A DNA stretch of 64,000 bases from Scytonema sp045865695 (lineage in GTDB: Bacteria > Cyanobacteriota > Cyanobacteriia > Cyanobacteriales > Nostocaceae): NCBI RefSeq assembly GCF_045865695.1, contig NZ_BAACAP010000214.1, positions 1 through 64,000 on the forward strand, in the 5' to 3' direction. Below are positions 8,877-17,474 of this stretch, piece after piece. Numbering within the stretch: the first letter of the stretch is position 1; every line of letters starts with the position of its first letter. The notes under the pieces were generated by a model, which had not been told where the DNA came from, made no database searches, and was given only the letters and a program-made list of their open reading frames with translations. The translations under genes and the position numbers were made by a program.

Positions 8877-8958
8877 CACTTTATTCTTAAGTTAGGTGGG
8901 CGAGAGAGCATCAAATTTGGTACGCTTGAGATACCGCTTTGCAGATCGCGAAGAAACT
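8877..8958. repeat. 82-bp direct repeat, right copy
   Basis: Partner of 8147-8228. Partial similarity continues about 6 bases further. It ends about 70 bases before mnmA, so it probably carries part of that gene's promoter region. Confidence 0.95.
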
Positions 8959-9031
8959 ACCAAAAGTTAGGCGCGAGGTGCAAAATTCTATCTATATTGG
9001 AAGCGGTCAATAGCGATCGCAATATACGGAG

Positions 9032-10078
9032 ATGAACAAAGTCGTAGTAGGTCTTTCAGGCGGCGTTGATAGTTCCACCGCAGCAGCCATTCTGCACGCT
9101 CAAGGCTATGAAGTAATTGGTTTGACCCTTTGGTTGATGAAAGGAAAGGGTCAATGTTGCTCTGAGGGTATGATAGATGCGGCTTATATTTGCGAACAGC
9201 TAGGCGTTCCCCATCATGTTGTTGATATTCGGGATGTCTTTCAAACAAATATCGTTGATTTCTTGGTAAATGGTTACAGCGCGGGGATTACACCTTTACC
9301 TTGCTCGCAGTGCAATAAAACAGTGAAGTTCGGTCCCATGTTGCAGTACGCTCGCGAAAATTTAGGATGCGATCGCATTGCCACAGGTCATTATGCCCGC
9401 ATTCAGTACGATGAAACAACCGGACGTTACCAACTGTTGCGAGCTGTCGATCGCAATAAAGACCAGTCCTATTTTCTTTATGACTTGTCACAAGATTTAC
9501 TATCATGTTCCGTGTTTCCTCTTGGGGAAATGCACAAAGCTGATACCCGTCGCATTGCCGCAGAACACGGTTTGAAAACTGCTGATAAGCCAGAAAGTCA
9601 AGACTTATGCTTGGTAGAGAGTAACGGTTCTATGCGAGCATTTCTTGATAAATATCTTGCGCCCAAAACAGGGGATATTGTAGATAGTACAGGGAAAGTT
9701 CTGGGACAGCACGATGGTGTCCATCACTACACAATCGGACAGCGAAAAGGCTTAGGGATAGCCGCCGCCGAACCACTGTATGTCATCTCTCTAGATGCAG
9801 TGAATAACCGCGTGGTTGTGGGCGATCGTACAAAAGCAACTCAGCCAGAATGCACGGTAAGTCAAGTCAACTGGATATCTATAGCCGAACCATCCAGCCC
9901 TATTCGAGCCGAAGCACAAGTCCGGTATCGGTCAACACCCGTACCAATAACAGTGATTCCTTTAGAAAACTCTCGCGTCCGCATAGTATTTGACGAACCC
10001 CAGTTCAGCATTACCCCCGGACAAGCAGCAGTATGGTATGACGGAGAAAAGGTTTTAGGCGGTGGCATTATCGAGTAA
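9032..10078 (+). CDS. mnmA: tRNA-specific 2-thiouridylase MnmA
   Basis: A 348-residue enzyme that puts sulfur on C2 of wobble uridine-34 in tRNA-Lys, -Glu and -Gln. The N-terminal PP-loop GLSGGVDSSTAAAIL (residues 8-22) binds ATP. The catalytic pair is the Cys in PCSQCNKTVKFG (about 94) and the Cys in SQDLCLVE (about 193). The C-terminal beta-barrel contains HHYTIGQRKGLGI. ATG 9032 is preceded by a weak ACGGAGA. The length is normal for the family and no defects are seen. The right copy of the 82-bp repeat lies just upstream. Confidence 0.97.
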   Translation: MNKVVVGLSGGVDSSTAAAILHAQGYEVIGLTLWLMKGKGQCCSEGMIDAAYICEQLGVPHHVVDIRDVFQTNIVDFLVNGYSAGITPLPCSQCNKTVKFGPMLQYARENLGCDRIATGHYARIQYDETTGRYQLLRAVDRNKDQSYFLYDLSQDLLSCSVFPLGEMHKADTRRIAAEHGLKTADKPESQDLCLVESNGSMRAFLDKYLAPKTGDIVDSTGKVLGQHDGVHHYTIGQRKGLGIAAAEPLYVISLDAVNNRVVVGDRTKATQPECTVSQVNWISIAEPSSPIRAEAQVRYRSTPVPITVIPLENSRVRIVFDEPQFSITPGQAAVWYDGEKVLGGGIIE

Positions 10079-10091
10079 TTTAATTAGATTG

Positions 10092-10198
10092 GTCGGAGCA
10101 ACCAGAGGATATTTTACCTGTTCTGTGATTCGGTAGCATTGGAATTAACAGTAAAAGATTTGTTTGGATGGTTGCAAGTAGGCAAGACGATTACATAA
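10092..10198 (+). pseudogene. C-terminal remnant of a Uma2-family gene
   Basis: GAGCAACCAGAGGATATTTT, then ACCTGTTC and finally GATTTGTTTGGATGGTTG closely match the last part of the intact gene at 11192-11758 (EQPEEVLPVPDL ... DLFGWLK). Here the frame is broken by a TGA, and no start or N-terminal part remains. Its own tail reads DLFGWLQVGKTIT and stops at 10198. It is the relic of another member of this Uma2 cluster. Confidence 0.8.
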
Positions 10199-10319
10199 TG
10201 GTTTGCACCTATTTTAAGGCTTTCGCTTTATTCTAAAGGGAAAACCCTTCAATTTCGATGCTTGAATCCTTGAGATATGGTGCAGGATAGTTAATAATAG
10301 TTGCTATTGTGTTAAGAAC

Positions 10320-11144
10320 ATGAGTGAAATATTTACTGAAATTGATATACCACCTCAGTTTCCCGACCATACTCAATTGCCAGAGTCAGATGGTTCGTTT
10401 GTGAAAAATTTTCAAGAACATCCTCAATGTCTGATTTTGACTGACTCCATCACTCCTGTTTTGCAACAACTGCATCCAGATGGACAGTACTGCATTGGTC
10501 AAGACTGTGGTATATATTGGCGAGAGACTGAGCCACCCGAAAAAGGAGCCGAAGCACCAGATTGGTTTTATGTACCTGGTGTACCACCAATGCTTGATGG
10601 CAAGATTCGTCGTTCCTATGTTTTTTGGCGGGAATACATCCCCCCACTCATTGCTATAGAACTAGCAAGTGGCAATGGCGATGAAGAACGAGATGCGACT
10701 CCTCTATCCCTCGCCCGTCGTCGAGAAAGTGCGAAGCCTGGTAAATTTTGGGTATATCAACAAATTATCAGAATTCCTTACTATGCTATCTATGAAATCA
10801 ATAATGCCAAGTTGGAGGTTTATCACTTGGTAGATTTTTCATACCAAAAGCTGCAACCCAATGAGCGAAATCATTATCCCATTCCACCTTTAGGAGTGGA
10901 ACTAGGACTATGGCGAGGGAGTTACTTGAATAATCCAGAGCAGCTCTGGTTACGCTGGTGGGATACAAATGGTAACCTGTTGCTAATTGGCAATGAAATT
11001 GCTGAGCAAGAAAGACAGAGAGCTAAGCAAGAAAGACAGAGGGCTGAGCAAGAAAGACAAAGATCTCTCGCTGTAGAGCGAAAAGCTACACAACTAGCAG
11101 AACGGTTACGAGCAATGGGTATTGACCCAGATACGTTAGAGTAG
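10320..11144 (+). CDS. Uma2-family (DUF820) putative endonuclease
   Basis: A 274-residue protein of the Uma2 family, which has a PD-(D/E)XK-like fold and is strongly expanded in cyanobacteria; its cellular role is unproven. Typical signatures are WFYVPGVPPML, RSYVFWREYIPPLIAIELAS and GKFWVYQQIIRIPYYAIYEI. Residues about 225-260 form a charged coiled coil built from tandem AEQERQR units, encoded by near-identical GCTNAGCAAGAAAGACAGAG repeats, before the usual ending RLRAMGIDPDTLE. The ATG is at 10320 with no strong Shine-Dalgarno. It is followed 47 bases later by another Uma2 gene. Confidence 0.9.
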   Translation: MSEIFTEIDIPPQFPDHTQLPESDGSFVKNFQEHPQCLILTDSITPVLQQLHPDGQYCIGQDCGIYWRETEPPEKGAEAPDWFYVPGVPPMLDGKIRRSYVFWREYIPPLIAIELASGNGDEERDATPLSLARRRESAKPGKFWVYQQIIRIPYYAIYEINNAKLEVYHLVDFSYQKLQPNERNHYPIPPLGVELGLWRGSYLNNPEQLWLRWWDTNGNLLLIGNEIAEQERQRAKQERQRAEQERQRSLAVERKATQLAERLRAMGIDPDTLE

Positions 11145-11191
11145 GTAGCGACGAGCGATCGATACAATCGCTGGATTCACAGGTAACGCAT

Positions 11192-11758
11192 ATGGTACAA
11201 GCACCAACGCAAACACTGACCTTGGAAGAGTTTCTGAAACTCCCAGAAACTAAACCTGCAAGTGAATACATTCATGGTGAAATCATTCAAAAACCTATGC
11301 CCCAAGGAAAACACAGTACTCTTCAAGGTGAACTCGTTACAAACATTAATACCGTAGCAAAAACTCAGCGTATTGCTAGGGCTTTCCCTGAATTAAGGTG
11401 TACCTTTGGTGGACGCTCAATCGTTCCAGATGTAGTGGTATTTGCTTGGGAAAGAATTCCTCTTGATGAAAATGGGGATGTTGCTAATGTATTCGCGGTT
11501 GCGCCAGACTGGACAATTGAAATTCTCTCACCAGACCAAAGCCAAACCAAGGTGACTGGAAAGATATTACACTGCTTAAAATATGGCAGTAAATTAGGTT
11601 GGTTGGTCGATCCTAGTGAAAAGTCCGTGCTAGTTTACCCACCGGGACAACAACCAGAACTGTTAGAGCAACCAGAAGAGGTTTTACCTGTTCCAGATTT
11701 AGTGAAAGATTTCCACTTAACAGTGGGGGATTTGTTTGGATGGTTGAAGATCATTTAG
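11192..11758 (+). CDS. Uma2-family (DUF820) putative endonuclease
   Basis: A 188-residue compact Uma2 protein. EYIHGEIIQKPMPQGKHSTL (about 27-46) contains the conserved Glu region. PDVVVFAWERIP and WTIEILSPDQSQTKV (residues about 75 and 108) carry the acidic PD-(D/E)XK-like positions. The family tail GDLFGWLKII closes it. It differs from the preceding 274-residue type by lacking the coiled-coil extension. A fragment of the longer type overlaps its 3' end, which suggests tandem duplication followed by deletion. Confidence 0.9.
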   Translation: MVQAPTQTLTLEEFLKLPETKPASEYIHGEIIQKPMPQGKHSTLQGELVTNINTVAKTQRIARAFPELRCTFGGRSIVPDVVVFAWERIPLDENGDVANVFAVAPDWTIEILSPDQSQTKVTGKILHCLKYGSKLGWLVDPSEKSVLVYPPGQQPELLEQPEEVLPVPDLVKDFHLTVGDLFGWLKII

Positions 11759-11994
11759 GCGAACCACCAGAAAAAGGAGCCGAAGCACCCGATTGGTTTT
11801 ACGTACTTGGTGTACCGCCAATGCTGGATGGCAAAATGCGTCGTTCCTATGTTTTTTGGCGAGAATACATTCCCCCACTCATTGCCATCGAACTCGCTAT
11901 TGGGAATACCTCAGTGGCAACCTTAGCGAAAACCGCCAGTCTGTCAGAATCCGAATTTCAAGATCGCAGCGCCTCACCCCAGAATCTTTGTTAA
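11756..11994 (+). pseudogene. Internal fragment of a second long Uma2 gene
   Basis: From about 11762 the DNA closely matches 10530-10660 of the intact 274-residue gene (EPPEKGAEAPDWFYV, PPMLDG, RRSYVFWREYIPPLIAIEL). The match stops abruptly at about 11900 (GCTATTGG), and the frame runs on in unrelated sequence to a stop at 11994. Both the N-terminus and the C-terminus are missing. The frame could initiate at 11740, but nothing suggests a functional product. Confidence 0.85.
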
Positions 11995-12029
11995 CCTTAA
12001 TAGAAAGAGTCAAAACAGGAGAATGGTGA
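11905..12029 (+). pseudogene. 3' end of an unknown gene upstream of the 101-aa ORF
   Basis: The frame reading YLSGNLSENRQSV, then RISRSQRLTPESLLTLIERV, ends KTGEW and stops at 12029, overlapping the start of the next ORF (ATGGTGATGA). The junction with the Uma2 fragment lies just upstream, so this looks like the C-terminus of a gene whose 5' part was deleted. The family was not recognised. Confidence 0.4.
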
Positions 12030-12328
12030 TGACCCCTGAAGTTCTGTCAAACTATCCCCAAATTCAAGAGCTTCATGTGGCTGAAGTGGTTCGTTACCTT
12101 CAGCAAAATCACTGGGCAGCCATTAACCATCCCAATCCACGATTACTCTTGTTTGAAAAGGGTGTTGACGATCGCGGAAAAGCAATTCAGATTGTTCTGC
12201 CAAGTAAGGATGAGTATGAAGACAGACCCTATCTAGTGGCTAAAGCGGTGAATCTTCTATCTGTTCTCGAATCTGTGTCTTTCCAAGAAATTGTCAGTGA
12301 GATTAATACAAGTGTACGTGCTAGCTAA
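12023..12328 (+). CDS. Small protein of unknown function
   Basis: A 101-residue soluble protein starting at ATG 12023 or, more likely, 12029 (MTPEVLSNYPQ). Features are QELHVAEVVRYLQQNHWAAI, an RLLLFEKGVDDRGKAIQIVL strand pair and EYEDRPYLVAKAVNLLSVLE. The start overlaps the stop of the truncated upstream frame in a coupled arrangement typical of two-gene modules. One possibility is the surviving half of a toxin-antitoxin-like or regulatory pair. No family is claimed. Confidence 0.6.
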   Translation: MVMTPEVLSNYPQIQELHVAEVVRYLQQNHWAAINHPNPRLLLFEKGVDDRGKAIQIVLPSKDEYEDRPYLVAKAVNLLSVLESVSFQEIVSEINTSVRAS

Positions 12329-12379
12329 GTCGAATTGATGTGGCGATCGCGAGCTAATAAATCATTTGCGAACAGTTAC

Positions 12380-12407
12380 ATCCCGACTTCTCCAAGAAGT
12401 CAGGGAT
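12380..12407. repeat. Small inverted repeat
   Basis: ATCCC-GACTTCT-CCA-AGAAGTC-A-GGGAT is a near-perfect hairpin of a dispersed cyanobacterial type. It lies between convergent small ORFs and may act as a terminator. Confidence 0.6.
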
Positions 12408-12470
12408 CTGGTCGCTGCAATTCTCACTTTTGTAAAGTACGAAACCACAAGCAACTAAACAACCAAGACT

Positions 12471-12809
12471 TTACTGCACGAACTCCTGTATGACAACAGC
12501 ATCTTGATAGCTAATTTCTACTTTAAATGCTTTGTCAGGAGCTTCACTAAATTCTAGCTGAATGGCATGATTTTCCTCTGTTGCGATCGCTATGATGAGG
12601 GAGTTTTGGGTTGGGAGTGTAATCATTTGTGGTATGGTCGTACACTTCTGTAGATACTGTTTTAGGGGGCTACCTGTTTTTTTGAAAAGCCAGTCTTGTC
12701 GCAAGGTTTCTGCAATGCGTTTGAGATGAGAAATTTGTGCTTGCGCTCTCGTGGAATCATTGGTTTTATCAAAAGCATCTATCTTAAGTAGTATTTTACT
12801 AAATCCTTC
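12471..12809 (-). pseudogene. Small unknown ORF lacking a proper start
   Basis: An open frame with protein-like composition runs on the minus strand from a stop near 12810 to 12471. The N-terminal part is KILLKIDAFDKTND...AQISHLKRIAETL, followed by RQDWLFKKTGSPLKQYLQ and strands SLIIAIATEENHAIQLEFSE. There is no ATG or GTG; the only usual start is TTG 12704, which would cut off the helical segment. The 5' end has probably been lost. If TTG is used the product is 77 residues. The function is unknown. Confidence 0.45.
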
Positions 12810-13049
12810 TTAGAAATCGCCGTCCTCAAATTCTAAATTCACCCAAATTTCCATAAGTTTTTACCCAATTGATTTTCGCCACACCACTGTCATTAAACAT
12901 AGGAGTTACGCTTTTGACGTGAAAGCTTGTAGCGATTACCGTGAGGTACAGAAAGAAAAAATTAACCGCAGGCTGTAGCTGATGGACGCAGATAAGGGGA
13001 GGGAACCGGAAATTTAAGAGATGATTCATAAAGTAAACGTTAAGACATC

Positions 13050-13115
13050 GTAGGTTGGGTTGAGAAACCCAACATTGAATCGAATTGTTGGGTTGAGGAA
13101 CGAAACCCAACCTAC
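13050..13115. repeat. Inverted repeat GTAGGTTGGGTT ... AACCCAACCTAC
   Basis: A 66-bp palindromic element. The outer arms GTAGGTTGGGTT and AACCCAACCTAC are perfect, and the inner parts (GAAACCCAACA / TGTTGGGTTGAGG) also pair. The length and structure fit a non-autonomous MITE-like repeat. It lies in the otherwise empty interval 12810-13213, where a CTTTCCAAGGAGGGATTAAG fragment of the G/C-run family is also seen at 13143. Confidence 0.8.
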
Positions 13116-13213
13116 CTTACGAATCAACTCTAAATTTACCCTCTTTCCAAGGAGGGATTAAGGGTGGTAAATCTAACATAAAAATGGTATCAGACTTCAG
13201 ACTTCAATTGACA

Positions 13214-14041
13214 ATGTTGAATCATACACAGTTAGATAAATATAAGCAAAAACTACTAGCTAACTTCAATTCTCGAACTCATTACGATCGCGGTAGGTTT
13301 CATGCTCCTGTTGCCCATCGCTTGCTTGAATTTGCCTGCCTTCAACCGGGAGAAACTGTCTTGGATATCGCAACAGGGACTGGTTTAGTTGCACTTGCTG
13401 CTGCTCAAAAAGTCGGTGTTGAAGGTAAAGTCATTGGTGTGGATATTTCTGCTGGAATGCTGGAGCAAGCCAGACAAAAGCAATTCAGTTTAGGCTTACA
13501 AAATACAGAGTTTCTTGAAGCAGATACAGAAATTGTAGAATTTAGCGATCGCTTTTTTGATGCGATCTTTTGTTCTTTAGCACTTTGCTATTTGACTGAT
13601 ATTCCGGCTGCTCTGAAAAAATGGTACTCTTGGCTTAAACCCAATGGACTTTTAGCACTCAATGCTTGGGCAGAAAAAGCTTTTCCACCGTCAGTTTTGT
13701 TTAGAGAAGTAGCCCAAAGATATGGTATACAAATTCCCAACCCTAACGAGCCACTTGGTGCGCTGAAAAAGTGCTATCGAGTGCTATACAATGCAGGATT
13801 TGAAAATATTGAAGTTATCCAAGAGCAGTTTGGTTGGTACTTTACCCCTGACAATAACAGTGCTGAAGAATTGTGGCAAATTAATTCAAAGAATGTTTTT
13901 GGACATCAAGTCTTTGAACTGTCAGCTGATGAGTTAGAGCGGTGTAAGGCTGAGTATATCGCAGAAGTTCAGGCATTACCGACTACAGAGCAAGGTGCTT
14001 GGTGTGATGCTTCTATCTTTTTTGTTATAGCTCATAGGTGA
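13214..14041 (+). CDS. Class I SAM-dependent methyltransferase
   Basis: A methyltransferase of about 275 residues with a UbiE/Methyltransf_11-type core. Motif I is VLDIATGTGLVALAAA (residues about 48-63). Motif II is VIGVDISAGMLEQAR with the acidic ribose-binding Asp, and motif III/IV is FDAIFCSLALCYLTDIPAAL. The C-terminal half, which sets substrate choice, is not diagnostic, so the substrate is unknown. ATG 13214 (MLNHTQLDKY) is preferred over 13184 because the extra ten residues are not family-like. It is monocistronic. Confidence 0.88.
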   Translation: MLNHTQLDKYKQKLLANFNSRTHYDRGRFHAPVAHRLLEFACLQPGETVLDIATGTGLVALAAAQKVGVEGKVIGVDISAGMLEQARQKQFSLGLQNTEFLEADTEIVEFSDRFFDAIFCSLALCYLTDIPAALKKWYSWLKPNGLLALNAWAEKAFPPSVLFREVAQRYGIQIPNPNEPLGALKKCYRVLYNAGFENIEVIQEQFGWYFTPDNNSAEELWQINSKNVFGHQVFELSADELERCKAEYIAEVQALPTTEQGAWCDASIFFVIAHR

Positions 14042-14582
14042 TACCATTTTGGATTTTAGATTTTGGATTGGGAAAGCTTTGCTTGGACTGTACGGTTCAT
14101 TTACTTGAAAACTGCTGTAAGTACTGTCCTAGCTATTCCCTAAGTCGCAAGATTAAGGTAAAATACCATTCGCTTTACACAAGTAGTGGGGAATTGCTGT
14201 GTTGAACAACACAAAGAGTGAGATTTTTTTGCTATTGCTCTTGCCTATAATGCACATAAGCATTTATACTTATTTATAATTCGTTGCCATTCCATAGAAA
14301 AAGCTTTGCAGTGCTTCATGCTATTTAAAGCAGTCTTAAGATTGCTAACAATAGCTGACGTTCTGTTGCAAAATATCAATGTGAGGAGCGAAATCCCAAG
14401 AGCGTATTCGCGGTACACTCAAATAGATTTGTTTGAGAGCGATAAGCTGGGTACGGCTTGCGCTTCGCGAACGCGAGTCAATTTTTACCTAAGTCCATTA
14501 TAAACGTACTGTTTTCTTTCGCGGCGAACCGAATTTAACAACGGTTCGGTGTGTAAGTCACTGACATTCAGGAATATTAACC
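14042..14582. other. 541-bp intergenic region upstream of transketolase
   Basis: It holds a GATTTTAGATTTTGGATT STRR (14050-14067), a CTTGCGCTTCGCGAACGCGA palindromic repeat (14458-14477) and a 7-bp inverted repeat CGAACCG-N10-CGGTTCG at 14525-14548, 34 bases before the transketolase ATG. No gene was recognised. The inverted repeat is a candidate operator or leader hairpin. Confidence 0.5.
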
Positions 14583-16499
14583 ATGACTACTGCTGTAGCT
14601 GCTAGCTTTCCGATTAATCTTAGCGCTTACAAAAAAATAGCACTAGACCCAAGCAATCCTAACCTAACTAACGAGCAACGAGAAACACTCAAAGCTAACA
14701 TTCAGCTTTGCCGCGATGCAATTGTTTTCTTTACCGCCACAGGTGCTGCTAGGGGTGTAGGCGGACACACTGGTGGTGCTTACGATACAGTACCAGAAGT
14801 AGTCATTCTTGATGCATTCTTCCGAGGAGCACCCGATAAATTTGTCCCTATCTTCTTTGATGAAGCAGGACACCGCGTTGCTACTCAATACCTGATGGCT
14901 GTTTTGCACGGCGAGTTGGATGTTGAAAGTCTCGTCCATTATCGCGAAGCTCATTCAAGATTACCCGGACACCCCGAACTTGGCTTAACACCAGGTGTTA
15001 AATTTAGTTCCGGACGATTGGGACACGTTTGGCCTTATATTAATGGTGTGGCGTTAGCTAATCCCAACAAAGTCGTTGTCTGCTTGGGTTCTGATGGTTC
15101 GCAGCAGGAAGGCAATGATGCAGAAGCAGCACGTTTGGCTGTTGCTCAAAATCTTAACATCAAACTCATCATTGATGATAATGATGTGACTATCGCTGGA
15201 CATCCTTCAGAGTATTTACCAGGTTTTAGTGTTGCTAAAACACTTGAAGGTCATGGGTTAACTGTCAATGAGGGTGATGGCGAAGACTTGGACGAGCTGT
15301 ACCGTCGCCTTTGTGCAGCAGTTACACAGTCGGGACCTGTTGCTTTAGTCAACAAGCGAAAAATGGCTGTGGGAATTGAAGGTATCGAAGGCTCAATCCA
15401 CGGTCATGACGTGATTCCTGTAGATAAAGCGATCGCTTACCTAGAAAAGCGTGGATTAACCGAAGCTGTCAACCACCTCAAGAGCATACCCAAGCCCAAG
15501 CAAAGCTACACATTCCTTGGTGTCAGCGACAAATGGGGTTCCAACCGGAGCGTATTTGGCGAAGCAGTCGTCTCCGTCCTCAGTCGCATGAGCGAAACAG
15601 AACGCAAAGAAAAAATCCTCTGTATCGATAGCGACCTAGAAGGTTCTTGCGGTCTGAAAAAAATTCATGATGCTCACCCAGAAATCTTTGTCAGTTCTGG
15701 AATTATGGAGAGAGGAAACTTCTCCGCCGCCGCCGGATTTGGTATGGAAAAAGGAAAGCAAGGTATTTTCGGTACCTTCAGCGCCTTTTTGGAAATGTGT
15801 ATTTCTGAAATCACAATGGCGCGGTTGAACTATTCCAACGTTTTGTGTCACTTCTCCCACTCCGGAATTGATGACATGGCAGATAACACCTGTCACTTCG
15901 GTTTAAACAATATGTTTGCCGATAATGGGTTGGATGACGGCTACGAAACACGGCTTTACTTCCCTGCAGATGCTGCTCAAATGACAGCGTGTGTTAATGC
16001 AGTCTTCTTCGATCCAGGTTTGCGGTTTATCTTTTCCACCCGTTCCAAAGTTCCTCACATTCTTGATACTAAAGGCAAAGAGATGTTTGGCGAAGGTTAC
16101 ACCTTTGTTCCTGGTAAAGATGAAGTTGTACGGGAAGGAACAGCAGGTTACATCGTCAGCTATGGTGATGGATTGTATCGCTCGCTTGATGCAGTAGAAC
16201 GTCTCAAGCAGCAAGGAATTGATGTTGGTTTAATCAATAAACCCACACTCAATGTTGTCGATGAAGAGACCCTTGCTAAAATCGGTGCAGCACCTTTTGT
16301 ACTGGTTGTGGAATCCATGAGCCGTCGAAACGGACTGGGTATCCGCTTTGGAACTTGGTTACTCGAGCGAGGATTTACACCCAAATTCGCTCACCTCGGA
16401 ACTCATCATGAAGGTTGCGGCGGTCTTTGGGAACAGTTCCCTCATCAAGGAATTGACCCCGATGGCATTATCAATAAGGTCAAGTCATTGGTTGGCTAA
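14583..16499 (+). CDS. Transketolase family protein
   Basis: A 638-residue thiamine-diphosphate enzyme of the transketolase family, which in carbon metabolism moves two-carbon ketol units between sugar phosphates. Residues about 55-65 have the GVGGHTGG substrate loop. The TPP/Mg motif is GSDGSQQEGNDAEAAR ... DDNDVTIAG (about 178-215). The Pyr domain carries the conserved Glu in SSGIMERGNFSAAAGFGM. A C-terminal transketolase_C domain follows. The sequence departs from the canonical Calvin-cycle TktA (for example GGAYDTVPEVV near residue 68), so this is probably a paralogue and the in vivo reaction is uncertain. Confidence 0.87.
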   Translation: MTTAVAASFPINLSAYKKIALDPSNPNLTNEQRETLKANIQLCRDAIVFFTATGAARGVGGHTGGAYDTVPEVVILDAFFRGAPDKFVPIFFDEAGHRVATQYLMAVLHGELDVESLVHYREAHSRLPGHPELGLTPGVKFSSGRLGHVWPYINGVALANPNKVVVCLGSDGSQQEGNDAEAARLAVAQNLNIKLIIDDNDVTIAGHPSEYLPGFSVAKTLEGHGLTVNEGDGEDLDELYRRLCAAVTQSGPVALVNKRKMAVGIEGIEGSIHGHDVIPVDKAIAYLEKRGLTEAVNHLKSIPKPKQSYTFLGVSDKWGSNRSVFGEAVVSVLSRMSETERKEKILCIDSDLEGSCGLKKIHDAHPEIFVSSGIMERGNFSAAAGFGMEKGKQGIFGTFSAFLEMCISEITMARLNYSNVLCHFSHSGIDDMADNTCHFGLNNMFADNGLDDGYETRLYFPADAAQMTACVNAVFFDPGLRFIFSTRSKVPHILDTKGKEMFGEGYTFVPGKDEVVREGTAGYIVSYGDGLYRSLDAVERLKQQGIDVGLINKPTLNVVDEETLAKIGAAPFVLVVESMSRRNGLGIRFGTWLLERGFTPKFAHLGTHHEGCGGLWEQFPHQGIDPDGIINKVKSLVG

Positions 16500-16639
16500 T
16501 ACCATGCGTGGATTTTAGATGCGTGGATTGAGAAAGTCTTACCTAGACTGAACTTCGACCAACTATCTGTTGTATTCTTTGTTCAAACTGGTGTAACTTT
16601 GTATTTCTAGTGAGTGACGAGCGCTAATTGCTCTTGTGG

Positions 16640-16658
16640 GACGGGCATCTTGCCCGTC
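16640..16658. terminator. GACGGGCA-TCT-TGCCCGTC hairpin downstream of transketolase
   Basis: A perfect 8-bp inverted repeat with a 3-base loop, of the dispersed 'gacgggcatcttgcccgtc' type, about 140 bases after the transketolase stop and converging on the LuxR gene. It could serve as a terminator. No clean U-tract follows. Confidence 0.45.
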
Positions 16659-16763
16659 TATTATCATACAATGCGTAGATTTCATCTTTCTATTTTTCCT
16701 TGTCATATTCAGCATGGGTAAGAATGTATTTTATAAAAATTGTTTGACTAGAATATTTAAATT

Positions 16764-17474
16764 TTAGATTTTGAATTGAGAAAGCTGTGCAACCATTTCT
16801 GCACGAGATGAAACTTCAAGCTTGCGGAACATTCGCTTTAATGCTTGCTTTACGGAATTCTCAGTAATCCAAAGTTCATTGCCAATTTGTGCGTTTGTTC
16901 GCCCCAAAGCCACTAATTCTACAATCTGCAATTCACGAGCCGTTAAGCGATCGCTTTTGAAAGATTGTTGCCGCGATCCTGTATCCTTCAGAATTACTGT
17001 ATCAACAGAAACACTTCGCGCTCGCACTGTTGCAGCCCAAATAGATAAGTGCAAACAGATGGCACTTAAATCAGCTAAATTTTGTGTATCAAAGGCAGGC
17101 ATTGACTTTTCGCGGGTACAGCCTACTACACCCACTAATTGACCGCAATTTACGATCGGTCCTGCCATCACATGCCAATGATCGGGACGGGGACAAATTA
17201 TTGTCCAAGCCTTTGGTGACGTCACCAATGCTTCGTGGACGGGAGTATGACGCTCCACTAAATAACGCACAACAGGATTATGTTCGATTGATAGCCCTAC
17301 TTTCAGTATTTTCTGAAAATTGCTATCTACTAAGGGAAGTTGGTCGAAGAAAAAAAGCCCCCACCGTTTAGCTGAAAAATACTCACCAATTTTTGGCACG
17401 ATTTGCGAGCGTAGATCGTGTTCGCTATGAGTTTTATTGATGGCTTCAAAAAGAAGCTTCAAGGAAATTGTCAT
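16764..17474 (-). CDS. GAF-like/LuxR-family transcriptional regulator
   Basis: A 236-residue DNA-binding regulator. The N-terminal 150 residues look like a GAF-type sensor (AKRWGLFFFDQLP ... HWHVMAGPIVNCGQLVGVVG). The C-terminus is a canonical LuxR HTH (LTARELQIVELVALGRTNAQ, then ITENSVKQALKRMFRKLEVS). No receiver domain is present. Its ligand is unknown. A truncated copy of its first 25 or so codons occurs at 19165-19269, suggesting it belongs to the accessory redox island to its right. A transposase remnant abuts or overlaps its start region. Confidence 0.88.
   Translation of the reverse strand: MTISLKLLFEAINKTHSEHDLRSQIVPKIGEYFSAKRWGLFFFDQLPLVDSNFQKILKVGLSIEHNPVVRYLVERHTPVHEALVTSPKAWTIICPRPDHWHVMAGPIVNCGQLVGVVGCTREKSMPAFDTQNLADLSAICLHLSIWAATVRARSVSVDTVILKDTGSRQQSFKSDRLTARELQIVELVALGRTNAQIGNELWITENSVKQALKRMFRKLEVSSRAEMVAQLSQFKI

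Noticed and set aside
12826..13110. Minus-strand frame over the 66-bp inverted repeat
   Set aside because: Mostly repeat DNA; amino-acid composition is not coding-like.
14306..14503. 65-residue plus-strand frame before transketolase
   Set aside because: Contains a palindromic repeat, has no ribosome-binding site and no protein-like pattern.
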